Made by a program: the position numbers and the translations under genes | Assembly (NCBI GenBank): GCA_040756085.1 | Contig: JBFMAE010000405.1 | Coordinates: 1-37,527 of the forward strand | Source: JBFMAE01 sp040756085 | GTDB taxonomy: Bacteria; Desulfobacterota; BSN033; UBA1163 | Reading direction: 5' to 3' | DNA length: 37,527 nt | In this document: positions 29,505 to 37,527 of the stretch, piece after piece | How the letters are laid out: every line of letters starts with the position of its first letter | How positions within the stretch are numbered: position 1 is the first letter of the stretch | Notes under the pieces: model-generated | Told to the model about the DNA's origin: nothing | Databases searched by the model: none | Seen by the model: only the letters and a program-made list of their open reading frames with translations

Positions 29505-31229
29505 ATGGAGGATTCCCACCCCATTGTATTACCGGAAGATCCGAAGGAGGCCCATAAGGTCTTCAATACCCTTCCTGTGAAGAGTCAGCTCGAAACCGTC
29601 CTGCAAGCTCGCGGAAAAGAGCGGCTCCATTTTTTATTCCTTTCGGAACATCCAGAACAGCTGGTTCAGCTTCTTCCGGAGATGGAGGTTTTTTTAACCG
29701 TGAAGGAGATCGGGGAGAAGGACAGCCTTCACCTGATCTCGCTCACTACTCCGGAGCAGTTTCAATATCTTCTCGACCTCGATTTCTGGAAAAGGGACCA
29801 ACTGGATCCGGAGAAGGTCCTTCACTGGATGGAGATTCTGCTCGAATCGGGTGAAAAGAAGGTCATCCAATTTATTCATTCATCGGATCCTGAGTTCATC
29901 GCCCTCCTTCTTAAAAAATTTCTTCACGTCACAACCCTTGAGGGGGAACACGTGGAGGTGATGGATCGCCTCTCTCTTTTTACTCTGGATCAATTTTACT
30001 TCGTCGATTTTAGGGGCAAGAGGACCAGAGAGGTGTTTGAGCCTTTCTTGAGAATCCTCTATAGGATCGATGGCGAGGGATATCGAAGATTGATGGAATC
30101 CATCATGTGTGAAATCGAATCAGAACTCGAAGAGACAGGATATCGCTTGAGAAACGGGCGCCTCAATGACTACGGATTTCCGGATTTTGAAGAGGCTTTG
30201 GAGATCTACCGGTTTGTCAACCCCGATTCCCTGAGGAGAGAGGAAAGGCCTCCGCAAGCCATAGGTCCGAGAGAAGGAAAGATAGGAAGTTCCACCTTCT
30301 ACCTCACCTTCCAGAATGAAGGCCCTTTTCTATCCTACATCCTCTCCGGGACGGATGATCCCGACGAAGAGGATCGAGTGAAGCAAGAATTAGCCTCACT
30401 CTGCAATAAAGCAATCGTGGCAGAGGCGATAGATCTTTCCAATATTTCCGCCATGGAGAGGGTAGTAAAAAAGGTTTACCATACTCTGAACCTCGGCCTT
30501 CAATACCTGAGCAGGGAAGAGGAGACGAAGGCATTGGAGACCCTTCGATCCCTTTCCATTCAGAAGATATTTCAATGCGGGGTGAGTACGACGCTTCTTT
30601 TAAGAAGGAAGGCAGAGTCGATTTTGAAAGGCCCCTGGTTTTCAAACGATCAGGAGAATCTCGTTTTTCTGGATCCTCCTCATCTTGAAAGATTTGAAGG
30701 GGTTCTGAAGAAGAGGCCCAGTCTCTATCGAAATGGAAAATTTGAAGACTTTAAGAACCTTCAGGATTTTAAAGAGATAGAGAGTTTTTTAGAGTTAATA
30801 GAAGTCGTTGTCAGTACATTGGGACAGAAGTTCAATGTCTATCCTCTAAGGTTAAAGGACCTGAACCTGAGCGGTTGCCATCCAGAGAGATGGCAAGAGA
30901 TAACGCTCTCCACCATTTTTCTCACTTCTATTGCAAACCAGATCCTCAAGGGAAGGTTTCAATTCGAAGCCATTGAGAAGATTTGCTTGAAAGATCTTTT
31001 CCTCCGGGTCTTTGAAAGAGATGGGGAAGGGAAGGGGGTTGTAAGGATGGAGATCAAAAAAGGGTTAAGAGAGTGGCTCGAGTCCATCGAAGGGGATGAG
31101 AACAAACGGCAGCATCTCAAAGCCTTTAGTGATTTCTGCCTCGACCTATTCGAAGAGCAATACGGAAGCATTTCTCAGGGAGAGGAGGTCGACCCCCGAT
31201 ATGTCAAGGGCCTCCTCATCCGTTCCTGA
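29505..31229 (+). CDS. Large hypothetical protein, DUF6178-like
   Basis: The 574-residue, acidic and helix-rich protein has no signal peptide or membrane segment. Its N-terminal part (about 20-150) shows repeats of the type LFLSEHPEQLVQLLPEMEVF, TVKEIGEKDSLHLISLTTPE and LLLKKFLHVTT, suggesting helical-repeat scaffolding. It matches my memory of the DUF6178 family found in Desulfobacterota. No catalytic motif is evident. It lies downstream of groEL, separated by the foldback element, and is convergent with hflC. The start at 29505 lacks a strong ribosome binding site. Confidence 0.72.
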   Translation: MEDSHPIVLPEDPKEAHKVFNTLPVKSQLETVLQARGKERLHFLFLSEHPEQLVQLLPEMEVFLTVKEIGEKDSLHLISLTTPEQFQYLLDLDFWKRDQLDPEKVLHWMEILLESGEKKVIQFIHSSDPEFIALLLKKFLHVTTLEGEHVEVMDRLSLFTLDQFYFVDFRGKRTREVFEPFLRILYRIDGEGYRRLMESIMCEIESELEETGYRLRNGRLNDYGFPDFEEALEIYRFVNPDSLRREERPPQAIGPREGKIGSSTFYLTFQNEGPFLSYILSGTDDPDEEDRVKQELASLCNKAIVAEAIDLSNISAMERVVKKVYHTLNLGLQYLSREEETKALETLRSLSIQKIFQCGVSTTLLLRRKAESILKGPWFSNDQENLVFLDPPHLERFEGVLKKRPSLYRNGKFEDFKNLQDFKEIESFLELIEVVVSTLGQKFNVYPLRLKDLNLSGCHPERWQEITLSTIFLTSIANQILKGRFQFEAIEKICLKDLFLRVFERDGEGKGVVRMEIKKGLREWLESIEGDENKRQHLKAFSDFCLDLFEEQYGSISQGEEVDPRYVKGLLIRS

Positions 31230-31241
31230 TAGTCACAAGAA

Positions 31242-32192
31242 TCATTTACCAGATTGTTCGAGGAATTTGAAAAACTCTCCCTTTGTGGATAAGACCAGCC
31301 AGTCCTTTTCAGAGAGGGTATTCTTATAAGATTCCATGGTCTTCAGAAATTGATAGAAGTTCCTGGACTCACTGTTCTGATTATAAGCCTTCGCGTAGAT
31401 TGCGGTCGCCTCGGCATCGGCTTTTCCCTTGATCTCCTGGGCCGTCCGATACGCCTCGGATTCGATCCTTTTCAGATCCCGTTCTTTATCGCCCAGTATT
31501 TTAGCTGCCTCTCCCTGGCCTTCTGATCTGAACTTATCTGCAATTCGTTTCCGCTCCGTAATCATCCGTTCGTAAATCTTCTTCTGTACTTCATCCACAT
31601 AGTTAATCCGTTTAAAACGGAGGTCGAGCAGTTCGATGCCGAGGACTTTCAGCCGGGGGGATGCGGCTTCGATTACTTCTTTCGTCATTTTATCCCGGCC
31701 CTGTTCAATTTTTATTTTGATTTCAAAATCAAGGAATTCCCCGATATCCTCGCTGATCTCAAATTTCCGGTTGGTCGAGCGGATAATCTCCACAAGATTA
31801 TTGTTGGCCACAACGTTCCGGGTTTCCCCATCCAGGATATCATCCAGACGGCTTTGAGCTCCCCGCTCATCCCGTACCCTCTGGAAGAAAAGCAGGGGAT
31901 CGCTGATTCGCCAGCGGGCATAGGTGTCCACCCAGATAAATCGTTTATCTTTGGTCGGAATCTGATTTGTCGAACCATCCCACTCTAAAAAACGCTTATC
32001 GAAGAAGTTGGCTGTTTGAATGATGGGAATTTTAAAATGGATTCCAGGTTCGATGATTGGATCGCCCACGGGTTTTCCGAACTGGGTAAGAATGACCTGC
32101 TCGGTTTCGTTCACGACAAAAGCGGAAGAGAGGAGGGCGATCAGTCCCAACACCCCAATTACAATTATTATCCAATAGGATAGCCTATTCAT
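31242..32192 (-). CDS. hflC: Membrane protease regulator HflC
   Basis: From ATG 32192 the 316-residue protein has one N-terminal membrane anchor (YWIIIVIGVLGLIALLSSAF) and an SPFH/band-7 domain (NETEQVILTQFGKPVGDPI, LEWDGSTNQIPTKDKRFIWV). A coiled-coil (MITERKRIADKFRSEGQGEA) follows. With HflK it forms a large cage around FtsH and regulates that protease. The start overlaps the hflK stop by 8 bp, so the two are translationally coupled; the frame extends upstream to 32288 only as a shadow inside hflK. Confidence 0.93.
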   Translation of the reverse strand: MNRLSYWIIIVIGVLGLIALLSSAFVVNETEQVILTQFGKPVGDPIIEPGIHFKIPIIQTANFFDKRFLEWDGSTNQIPTKDKRFIWVDTYARWRISDPLLFFQRVRDERGAQSRLDDILDGETRNVVANNNLVEIIRSTNRKFEISEDIGEFLDFEIKIKIEQGRDKMTKEVIEAASPRLKVLGIELLDLRFKRINYVDEVQKKIYERMITERKRIADKFRSEGQGEAAKILGDKERDLKRIESEAYRTAQEIKGKADAEATAIYAKAYNQNSESRNFYQFLKTMESYKNTLSEKDWLVLSTKGEFFKFLEQSGK

Positions 32193-33171
32193 TTTTCTTC
32201 CCCTCCTTCTGGAATTGAAACAGAGGCAGGATGCCGGTTGAATCCTTATCCGTAATGAGTTTTCTTCCCATTTTTGGGAGGATCTCATCCATTGTTTCCA
32301 GATAAATTCTCTGCCGCGTGACTTCCGGAGCCTTTAGGTATTCCTGGAAGACCGCATTGAATTTAACGGCCTCACCACGGGCCTGGTTCACCCGCTCAAT
32401 GGCGTATCCCCGGGCCTCCTCGATAATTTTGGCTGCATCCCCTTTGGCCTTAGGAATGATCTTGTTATATTCAGAGCGGGCTTGATTGATCAGCTTTTCC
32501 CGCTCCTGCTGTGCTTCGTTGACTTCGTTGAAGGCCGGTTTTACCGGATCGGGTGGGTTGACATCCTGTAGCACGATCTGGTCCACTTTGATCCCGGTTT
32601 CATATTGGTCACACAGTTCCTGTAATTTGGTGGTGACGGTATTGGCGATTTCAACCCGACCCACCGTTAATACCTCGTTAATGGAACGGTCACCCACGAC
32701 CTCCCGCACGATCGCCTCATTCATATCCCGAAAGGTCTTGATCGCATTTCTGACCTTGAACAAGAATTTGTAAGGATCTGAAATCCTGAACTGAACGATC
32801 CATTCCACATCAGCAGCATTCAGATCGCCGGTCAACATCAGCGATTCCTCCCGAAAAGCTCGCGGATCATAGGTGGTGCGGATACCAGCGGCTTTAGTTC
32901 TAAAACCGAACTCTTCTTTTAATTGACGTTCAATAGGAACTTTTTTTACGGTCTCAATGCCAAAAGGCAGTTTAAAATTTAACCCAGGGGAGACGGTCCG
33001 TGTAAATTTCCCAAAGCGCTGAATCACCCCAACCTCTTCAGGATTCACAGTAAAAACCGACGAAGCTAAAAAAATGATCACTATGAGACCGATCACAACG
33101 AATCGAATGGTCCTCATCGGGATATGGGGGGGACGGAGTTTCGGAAATTCAAATGATATTTCTCGATCCAT
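32185..33171 (-). CDS. hflK: Membrane protease regulator HflK
   Basis: The 328-residue protein has a single N-terminal membrane helix (about residues 22-42) after a short cytoplasmic stretch. The SPFH domain begins at NPEEVGVIQRFGKFTRTVSP and contains LMLTGDLNAADVEWIVQFRI and the family block DVNPPDPVKPAFNEVNEAQQ. A coiled-coil follows (AKGDAAKIIEEARGYAIERV). It lacks the glycine-rich N-terminal extension of E. coli HflK. It is the first gene of the hflKC pair and has a good promoter. Confidence 0.93.
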   Translation of the reverse strand: MDREISFEFPKLRPPHIPMRTIRFVVIGLIVIIFLASSVFTVNPEEVGVIQRFGKFTRTVSPGLNFKLPFGIETVKKVPIERQLKEEFGFRTKAAGIRTTYDPRAFREESLMLTGDLNAADVEWIVQFRISDPYKFLFKVRNAIKTFRDMNEAIVREVVGDRSINEVLTVGRVEIANTVTTKLQELCDQYETGIKVDQIVLQDVNPPDPVKPAFNEVNEAQQEREKLINQARSEYNKIIPKAKGDAAKIIEEARGYAIERVNQARGEAVKFNAVFQEYLKAPEVTRQRIYLETMDEILPKMGRKLITDKDSTGILPLFQFQKEGKKNE

Positions 33172-33216
33172 GAAAGGCTCCTCTCTTTCGATGATACGAA
33201 ATTGGCTATATAAAAA

Positions 33217-33246
33217 ATTTTAGAAAGAAAAGGGCCTTTCTGTCAA
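33217..33246 (-). promoter_or_regulatory. Promoter of hflK-hflC
   Basis: On the minus strand TTGACA (33241-33246) is separated by 18 bp from TAAAAT (33217-33222), 46 bp before the hflK ATG at 33171. Both boxes are close to the sigma-70 consensus. Confidence 0.7.
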
Positions 33247-33331
33247 GGGAAATGATTTTCATGATATCTTAAGGTCTCGATGAAACATAACATTAAGTCT
33301 AAGGGAGTTTTTTGAAGATCCCATGCATTGG

Positions 33332-33361
33332 TTGACCTTTGGAAGGCCTAAAGACTATAAT
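33332..33361 (+). promoter_or_regulatory. Promoter of the ABC transporter operon
   Basis: TTGACC (33332-33337), an 18-bp spacer and a perfect TATAAT (33356-33361) lie 34 bp before the ATG at 33396. GGAGG is seven bases before that ATG. Confidence 0.75.
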
Positions 33362-33395
33362 GGTTTAATATTTTCAAGAGAAAGGAGGATCGTTT

Positions 33396-34754
33396 ATGAG
33401 AACCATGCTTTTATTTATTTTAATTCTTATCTCTACTTTCCTCAGCCCCTCACCCATGATCGGAGCCGAAACCAAAATCACCTTCTGGACCACGGAGGTC
33501 GAGAAAGACCGAATGGAGATCCAGAGAGAGATTGCCAATATGTTTACTCAAAGGACCGGAATCCGTGTTCAGGTCATTCCTGTAGAGGAAAATCTCCTGG
33601 CCGAGAGGGTCACTGCCGCCTATGCAGCGAGATCCCTTCCTGATGTGATCTTTCATCCTATCGACTTCACGATCGGATGGGCAGAGGCAGGCATTCTCGA
33701 TCCTCAATCTGCCACAGAGGTAGTGAGTCAACTGGGTGTCGAAACGTTCGGAAAGGGGCCTTTGAATCTTGCCCGGTTTCAAAACGGTCATGCAGCGGTC
33801 CCCATTGATGGTTGGGGCCAACTCCTCCTCTACCGGAAAGACCTCTTTAGTGAAAAAGGACTTCCGGTGCCGGACCGCTGGGATAACATCTTCAAGGCAG
33901 CCCAGGCCCTTCACCAACCGCCTTTGATCTGGGGCTTCGAAGTAGCCACCGACCCCGGACAGATCTACACCCAGCAGGTTTTTGAACACGTTGCCCTGTC
34001 AAATGGTATCCGGTTAATCGACTCATCCGGTAAGGTTCATCTGGACACCCCTGAAATGGTACAGACCCTCGAATTCTACAAATCCCTCGCTCGTTTTACG
34101 CCCCCTGGGAACATTTACTGGCTCCACACCCGGATGGACTATCTGTCCGGTCGGGCGGCCATGATCATCTGGTCACCCTTCATCTTGGACGAGCTTTCAG
34201 GACTTCGCCGGGATCAACCCGTTGTCCCGGATATTGCCAAAGGGAAGCCCGGTTTTTTGGCCAAGAATACCGGTTTTGTGACAGTCATCCATGGACCTAA
34301 GGGAACTGCCCAATACGGACAGGTGAACTATCTCGGGATCACACGAGATGCCGATAAGCCCTCAGCCAAACGGTGGATCGAGTTTCTGCTCACAGAGGGA
34401 TACCTGAGATGGTTGGGGATGGCGGCAGAGGGTAAGTTGCCTGTACGCAAGGGGACCCTGGAGGAGCCAAACCGATTCATTAACGGTTGGATGGAACTTG
34501 AGTTCGGGGTAACCACTCGGGCTAAGATCTCGGAATTTTACGGGATGGACGTGGTAAAATCCATTATTGCTGGGGTGGATGGCTTCAATCGATGGGGATT
34601 TGCTGAGGGAAAGGGAGCGCTTGTCTCCAAGATCTATGGAACAAAGATGATTCCGGAAATTTTGAAACGATTCCTCGATGGAGAACTGGACGCAAAGAGG
34701 GCTGCCCGGATGATGGACGAACGGGTGAAGGCGCTTGAAGGAGGAGCCCGATAA
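33396..34754 (+). CDS. ABC transporter sugar-type solute-binding protein
   Basis: The 452-residue protein has a signal peptide (MRTMLLFILILISTFLSPSP then MIGAET, cleavage near residue 24). A family-1 extracellular binding fold follows: KITFWTTEVEKDRMEIQREI, LPDVIFHPIDF, VPIDGWGQLLLYRKDLFSEK and GRAAMIIWSPFILDEL. This family binds sugars, glycerol-3-phosphate or related polyols in the periplasm. Two permease genes of the matching family follow and overlap. The ligand is not evident, and no catabolic sugar gene is nearby. Confidence 0.9.
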   Translation: MRTMLLFILILISTFLSPSPMIGAETKITFWTTEVEKDRMEIQREIANMFTQRTGIRVQVIPVEENLLAERVTAAYAARSLPDVIFHPIDFTIGWAEAGILDPQSATEVVSQLGVETFGKGPLNLARFQNGHAAVPIDGWGQLLLYRKDLFSEKGLPVPDRWDNIFKAAQALHQPPLIWGFEVATDPGQIYTQQVFEHVALSNGIRLIDSSGKVHLDTPEMVQTLEFYKSLARFTPPGNIYWLHTRMDYLSGRAAMIIWSPFILDELSGLRRDQPVVPDIAKGKPGFLAKNTGFVTVIHGPKGTAQYGQVNYLGITRDADKPSAKRWIEFLLTEGYLRWLGMAAEGKLPVRKGTLEEPNRFINGWMELEFGVTTRAKISEFYGMDVVKSIIAGVDGFNRWGFAEGKGALVSKIYGTKMIPEILKRFLDGELDAKRAARMMDERVKALEGGAR

Positions 34755-34767
34755 AACAGGAACTGGT

Positions 34768-35712
34768 ATGAGCCCCCAAATTTCTACACTCTTTGATTTT
34801 GATAAGGAGTCTCGACTGGCCTTCTGGATGCTGGCCCCCACCTTTGCAGTCGTTCTGGCGTTTGTCCTCTTCCCGGTCATCTGGAACCTCTGGCTCAGTC
34901 TCAAGCCCGTCTCCCTGCGGGATCTTCGAGGGATCTCTCTTTTTCAATTCAATCTCACCATGGAAAATTTCCAAAAGGTCTTCACCGACCCGGAATTTCT
35001 TCCAATCCTTCTGACCACGTTGATCTATACCTTTGGAGGAAGTGTTCTCTCCATTCTTCTTGGATTGATGGCTGCCCTTCTCGTCCATCAGGAATTCACC
35101 GGCAGAAGTTTCCTGAGGGGACTTTTCATCTCTCCCTATATCGCTCCGGTGGTGGCGGTCACCTTCACATGGAGTTTTATCCTGGACCCTCAACTGGGTT
35201 TTTTTAACTGGTTTGCCCTGGAGAAGGGGCTTCTCAATCAGCCGATCCCGTTTCTATCCCAACGATGGTTGGAGCTGAACTTCTTCGGAGTCCTCTTCCG
35301 GATCCCGCTGGCGCTTACCTCGGTAATCCTTTTCGAGGGATGGCGTTACTTTCCCTTTGCCTTCCTCTTCATCCTCGCAAGGCTCCAGGCCATTCCGGAG
35401 GACCTCTACCAGGCCGCATCGGTGGACGGGGCAAGTCCGTTTCAGCGGTTTTATTACATTACCTTGCCGCAGCTCTCAACGGTTCTCTCCACTCTCTTCC
35501 TTTTCAGGTTCATCTGGACTATCAACAAGTTTGACGATATCTTTCTCCTCACCAGGGGACAGGCGGGGACAAAGGTTCTGACCATCAAGGTCTATGATTA
35601 TGCTTTTGGGGAATTCAATATCGGGGCGAGTTCAGCCGTGGCCATGGTGCTCTTTGGAATTCTCTCCATCTTTCTATTTGTCTACTTTCGCTGGATTGCC
35701 AAAGAGGCTTGA
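34768..35712 (+). CDS. ABC transporter permease (MalF/UgpA type)
   Basis: The roughly 314-residue protein has six membrane helices and the EAA loop that contacts the ATPase (YQAASVDGASPFQRFYYITL, about 35408-35467). FLRGLFISPYIAPVVAVTFT is another typical family segment. I prefer ATG 34768; an upstream TTG at 34735 in the same frame would overlap the binding protein gene by 20 bp. It would form the membrane channel with the following permease. Confidence 0.9.
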   Translation: MSPQISTLFDFDKESRLAFWMLAPTFAVVLAFVLFPVIWNLWLSLKPVSLRDLRGISLFQFNLTMENFQKVFTDPEFLPILLTTLIYTFGGSVLSILLGLMAALLVHQEFTGRSFLRGLFISPYIAPVVAVTFTWSFILDPQLGFFNWFALEKGLLNQPIPFLSQRWLELNFFGVLFRIPLALTSVILFEGWRYFPFAFLFILARLQAIPEDLYQAASVDGASPFQRFYYITLPQLSTVLSTLFLFRFIWTINKFDDIFLLTRGQAGTKVLTIKVYDYAFGEFNIGASSAVAMVLFGILSIFLFVYFRWIAKEA

Positions 35713-35782
35713 TCGACTCAAAGGAAGGATTACGTAAGGGTGAAATCAGAAATCATTGTATATCAAGGGGGAGATGTCAAGG

Positions 35783-36631
35783 ATGAGTCGTGAGCGTCTG
35801 GAGAGGGCCATTATCAAAATTCTCAGGGTGGGTGGAATCCTCTTCTTCATCGTCATGGTGGCCTTCCCTTTCTACTGGATGATCGTCTCCTCCTTCAGGT
35901 CTCTGGAGGAGATTCTCGTGAATCCCTCCAACCTCGGGCTAAACATTCGCCAGATCGATTTTCGCGCCTATTACGAAGTCCTCTTTGAGCACGGTTTTTT
36001 GCAATACATCTCCAACAGTTTTTATGTCTCCATTTCCACCGTGATCTTCTCCGTGACCCTGGCCACCGTGGGAGGATACGCGGTCACCCGGCTCCGGTTT
36101 CGCGGCCGTGCCTTCATGTCCTACAGCATTCTGATCATCTACATGTTTCCTGCCATTGTGATGGTGATCCCTCTCTATGTCGTCTTTTCAAAGATGGGAT
36201 GGAGGGATTCGATCCACATCCTCATCCTCGTCTATCTGGCCCAGACGCTTCCTGTGGCCCTCTATATGCTCAGGAGCTACTTCCAGAATCTTCCCTCTGA
36301 GATAGAGTCCGCGGGACTGATCGACGGATGCAGCCGTTTCGGCGTGATCTGGCGGATCGTCATTCCCCTTTCCGCACCTGCCCTGGCCAGTGTGGCCCTT
36401 TATACTTTTATGATCGCCTGGAATGAGTTTCTTTTCGCCTTCATGTTTCTCGATACCCCTGAAAAATTTACCCTTTCCAGGGGAGTGGTCCAGCTTGCCG
36501 GAAGCGTCCACCTTTCCAAACAACTCGTCATGGCCGCATCGGTCATGGTGACCGTCCCCATCCTAGTTCTTTTTCTCTTTTTCGAACGCCACCTCGTTCG
36601 CGGTTTGACGGCGGGTGCGATGAAGGGTTAA
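35783..36631 (+). CDS. ABC transporter permease (MalG/UgpE type)
   Basis: From ATG 35783 (GGGGGAG nine bases upstream) the 282-residue protein begins MSRERLERAIIKILRVGGIL. It has six membrane helices, the family segment FPFYWMIVSSFRSLEEIL, and the EAA loop ESAGLIDGCSRFGVIWRIVI. It pairs with the preceding permease. No ATP-binding subunit follows: after this gene comes a decayed DUF4143 gene and then rplU. The ATPase must come from elsewhere, perhaps a shared MsmX-type subunit. Confidence 0.9.
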   Translation: MSRERLERAIIKILRVGGILFFIVMVAFPFYWMIVSSFRSLEEILVNPSNLGLNIRQIDFRAYYEVLFEHGFLQYISNSFYVSISTVIFSVTLATVGGYAVTRLRFRGRAFMSYSILIIYMFPAIVMVIPLYVVFSKMGWRDSIHILILVYLAQTLPVALYMLRSYFQNLPSEIESAGLIDGCSRFGVIWRIVIPLSAPALASVALYTFMIAWNEFLFAFMFLDTPEKFTLSRGVVQLAGSVHLSKQLVMAASVMVTVPILVLFLFFERHLVRGLTAGAMKG

Positions 36632-36654
36632 GTCGATAAAACAACGGGACGCCA

Positions 36655-37018
36655 ACACCCGTAGTGATCGATGAAGTCCAGAGGGCGCCTGATTTAATAC
36701 GAGCTATCAAGAGGGTAGTCGATTAATCAAGCCGAGGGCAAGGGTTTTGTTCGTACCGCCAAACTTATCTGGAAAGAGATCTTTTGAACATAAAATCGAT
36801 TGAGAATATCCCAGATTTCAATCGCCTTTTCAGCCTCGTAGCTTTTCGGACAGGAAGGCTCATCAACCTCTCTGACTTATCTCGAGAAACAGGGATACCC
36901 TTCACAACTCTTCGTCGATAGATAGATGAATCTATTGGAGGTCACCTATCAAATATTTTTGCTACGGCCTTACTTTACTCATATCGGGCTATTTGACAAA
37001 GCATTTAAAATCAATTAA
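36655..37018 (+). pseudogene. Decayed AAA+/DUF4143 ATPase gene
   Basis: VVIDEVQRAPDLIRAIKRVV (36661-36723) is the Walker B region of the DUF4143-linked ATPase family and ends in a stop. Another frame then reads TYLERDLLNIKSIENIPDFN, LFSLVAFRTGRLINLSDLSR and ETGIPFTTLRR up to a TAG at about 36920. A third frame continues LLEVTYQIFLLRPYFTHIG to TAA 37016. The N-terminal Walker A part and a central portion are gone. At least one stop and two frame changes show it is dead. Its tail contains the rplU promoter. Confidence 0.82.
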
Positions 37019-37021
37019 TAT
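36993..37021 (+). promoter_or_regulatory. Promoter of rplU, inside the DUF4143 remnant
   Basis: TTGACA (36993-36998), a 17-bp spacer and TAATAT (37016-37021) lie 29 bp before the rplU ATG. The -35 box falls in the last codons of the DUF4143 remnant and the -10 box overlaps its stop codon. Confidence 0.68.
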
Positions 37022-37049
37022 TTAGCCTAATTTAATTTGGAGGCGTCTG

Positions 37050-37364
37050 ATGTATGCAGTGGTGAAGACAGGAGGAAAGGATTATCGGATCTCCAAAGGG
37101 GACATCATCCGGGTGGAGAAGTTGGATGGTAGAGTAGGAGATCAAGTGGCGTTAAAAGATGTCTTGATGGTATCTCAGAAAGACCAGGTCCAATTCGGAA
37201 CTCCCACTCTGACCAATGCTGTGATCATGGGTGAGATCGTCCAGGAGATCAAAGGGAGAAAGGTCCTGACTTATAAAATGAAAAAGAGGAAGAATTACCG
37301 TCGCTTCAAAGGACATCGACAGACGTACATGTATCTTAAGGTCAATGATATTCAACTGACCTAA
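37050..37364 (+). CDS. rplU: Ribosomal protein L21
   Basis: The 104-residue protein is a complete L21: MYAVVKTGGKDYRISKGDII, the central VGDQVALKDVLM, and the basic 23S rRNA-binding end KMKKRKNYRRFKGHRQTYMY. GGAGG lies eight bases before the ATG. In most bacteria rpmA (L27) and obg follow directly. Here about 140 bp with a hairpin and a new promoter follow, and the next start codon begins a protein (MGYLTKV) that is not L27. Confidence 0.97.
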   Translation: MYAVVKTGGKDYRISKGDIIRVEKLDGRVGDQVALKDVLMVSQKDQVQFGTPTLTNAVIMGEIVQEIKGRKVLTYKMKKRKNYRRFKGHRQTYMYLKVNDIQLT

Positions 37365-37391
37365 TACGAATCAATAATCCCCCCCTCGCCC

Positions 37392-37406
37392 CCCTTTAGC
37401 AAAGGG
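37392..37406 (+). terminator. Possible weak terminator after rplU
   Basis: CCCTTT-AGC-AAAGGG forms a 6-bp stem with a three-base loop, 27 bp after the rplU stop, inside a C-rich tract. No T-run follows, so it may be only a dispersed hairpin of the type seen elsewhere in the window. Confidence 0.4.
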
Positions 37407-37443
37407 AAGGTGTGAAAAAATTGTAAAATGGGTAAAAAATTAA

Positions 37444-37472
37444 TTGACATAGCCATATGACTATGATATCCT
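37444..37472 (+). promoter_or_regulatory. Promoter with palindromic operator before the last gene
   Basis: TTGACA (37444-37449), a 17-bp spacer and TATCCT (37467-37472) form a promoter. The spacer is filled by ATAGCCATATGACTAT (37449-37464), a 16-bp dyad with one mismatched pair, placed where a repressor or a MerR-type activator would bind. Confidence 0.62.
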
Positions 37473-37504
37473 CTTCTCAACATTTTTGGGAGGAGGCGCT
37501 TTCC

Positions 37505-37527
37505 ATGGGATACCTGACCAAAGTCCA
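37505..37527 (+). CDS. Start of an unidentified gene (cut by the window edge)
   Basis: ATG 37505 is preceded by GGAGGAGG about ten bases upstream and by a promoter at 37444-37472. The visible frame reads MGYLTKV. It is not ribosomal protein L27. Nothing more can be said from seven residues. Confidence 0.6.

Noticed and set aside
33450..33989. Minus-strand frame of 179 residues opposite the ABC binding protein
   Set aside because: Antisense shadow of a conserved gene without any recognisable domain.
34585..35193. Minus-strand frame of 202 residues over the binding protein/permease junction
   Set aside because: Composition is dominated by reversed codons of the two real genes; no start signal.
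1..37527. CRISPR arrays, tRNA and rRNA genes
   Set aside because: No regularly spaced direct repeats, cloverleaf-like sequences or rRNA motifs were recognised by eye.

Overview
The window looks like chromosomal DNA of an anaerobic or microaerophilic bacterium of the Desulfobacterota (Deltaproteobacteria) type. This placement rests on gene content only: TRAP-TAXI uptake, UbiD and acyl-CoA ligases, a sigma-54 activator with matching promoters, rubrerythrin-like proteins, and a protein resembling DUF6178. No rRNA, tRNA or CRISPR array was recognised.

Region 1 (1-10 kb, minus strand) is a catabolic block. One operon reads from about 9.96 kb down to 2.35 kb: acyl-CoA ligase, TAXI binding protein, DUF1850 membrane protein, fused TRAP permease, second acyl-CoA ligase, zinc alcohol dehydrogenase. 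Most junctions are 4-bp ATGA or GTGA overlaps. A FadR-type GntR regulator and a UbiD-like decarboxylase follow behind their own promoter. The block fits import, CoA activation and breakdown of an unidentified carboxylic acid. A gamma-carbonic anhydrase gene is transcribed divergently from back-to-back promoters.

Region 2 (10.6-15.9 kb) starts with a scar of fused gene shards that truncates a ferritin-like gene. It continues with oxidative-stress genes (rubrerythrin-like, DJ-1/PfpI, Fe-S flavoprotein), a MidA-type methyltransferase, a degenerate receiver protein and a 47-aa zinc ribbon. A sigma-54 promoter with upstream palindromes and an adjacent sigma-54 activator gene (16-17 kb) suggest a local control circuit.

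Region 3 (17-27 kb) is mixed: a radical SAM protein, a stand-alone LigD phosphoesterase domain, a frameshifted EamA transporter, a leucine-dehydrogenase-like enzyme, a B3/4 protein and a tautomerase. An accessory stretch follows with HEPN/MNT, a NERD protein and AbrB/PIN modules, then a MetE-like protein.

Region 4 (27-37.5 kb) holds groES-groEL, a large DUF6178-like protein, hflK-hflC, a sugar-type ABC binding protein with two permeases but no ATPase, a decayed DUF4143 ATPase, and rplU without rpmA beside it.

The most unusual feature is a pair of approximately 240-bp non-coding foldback elements (19787-20038 and 29193-29430). They share terminal inverted repeats and nested internal inverted repeats with compensatory changes. 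Each appears to be inserted in the loop of a GC-rich hairpin, and one has a perfect 8-bp target duplication.
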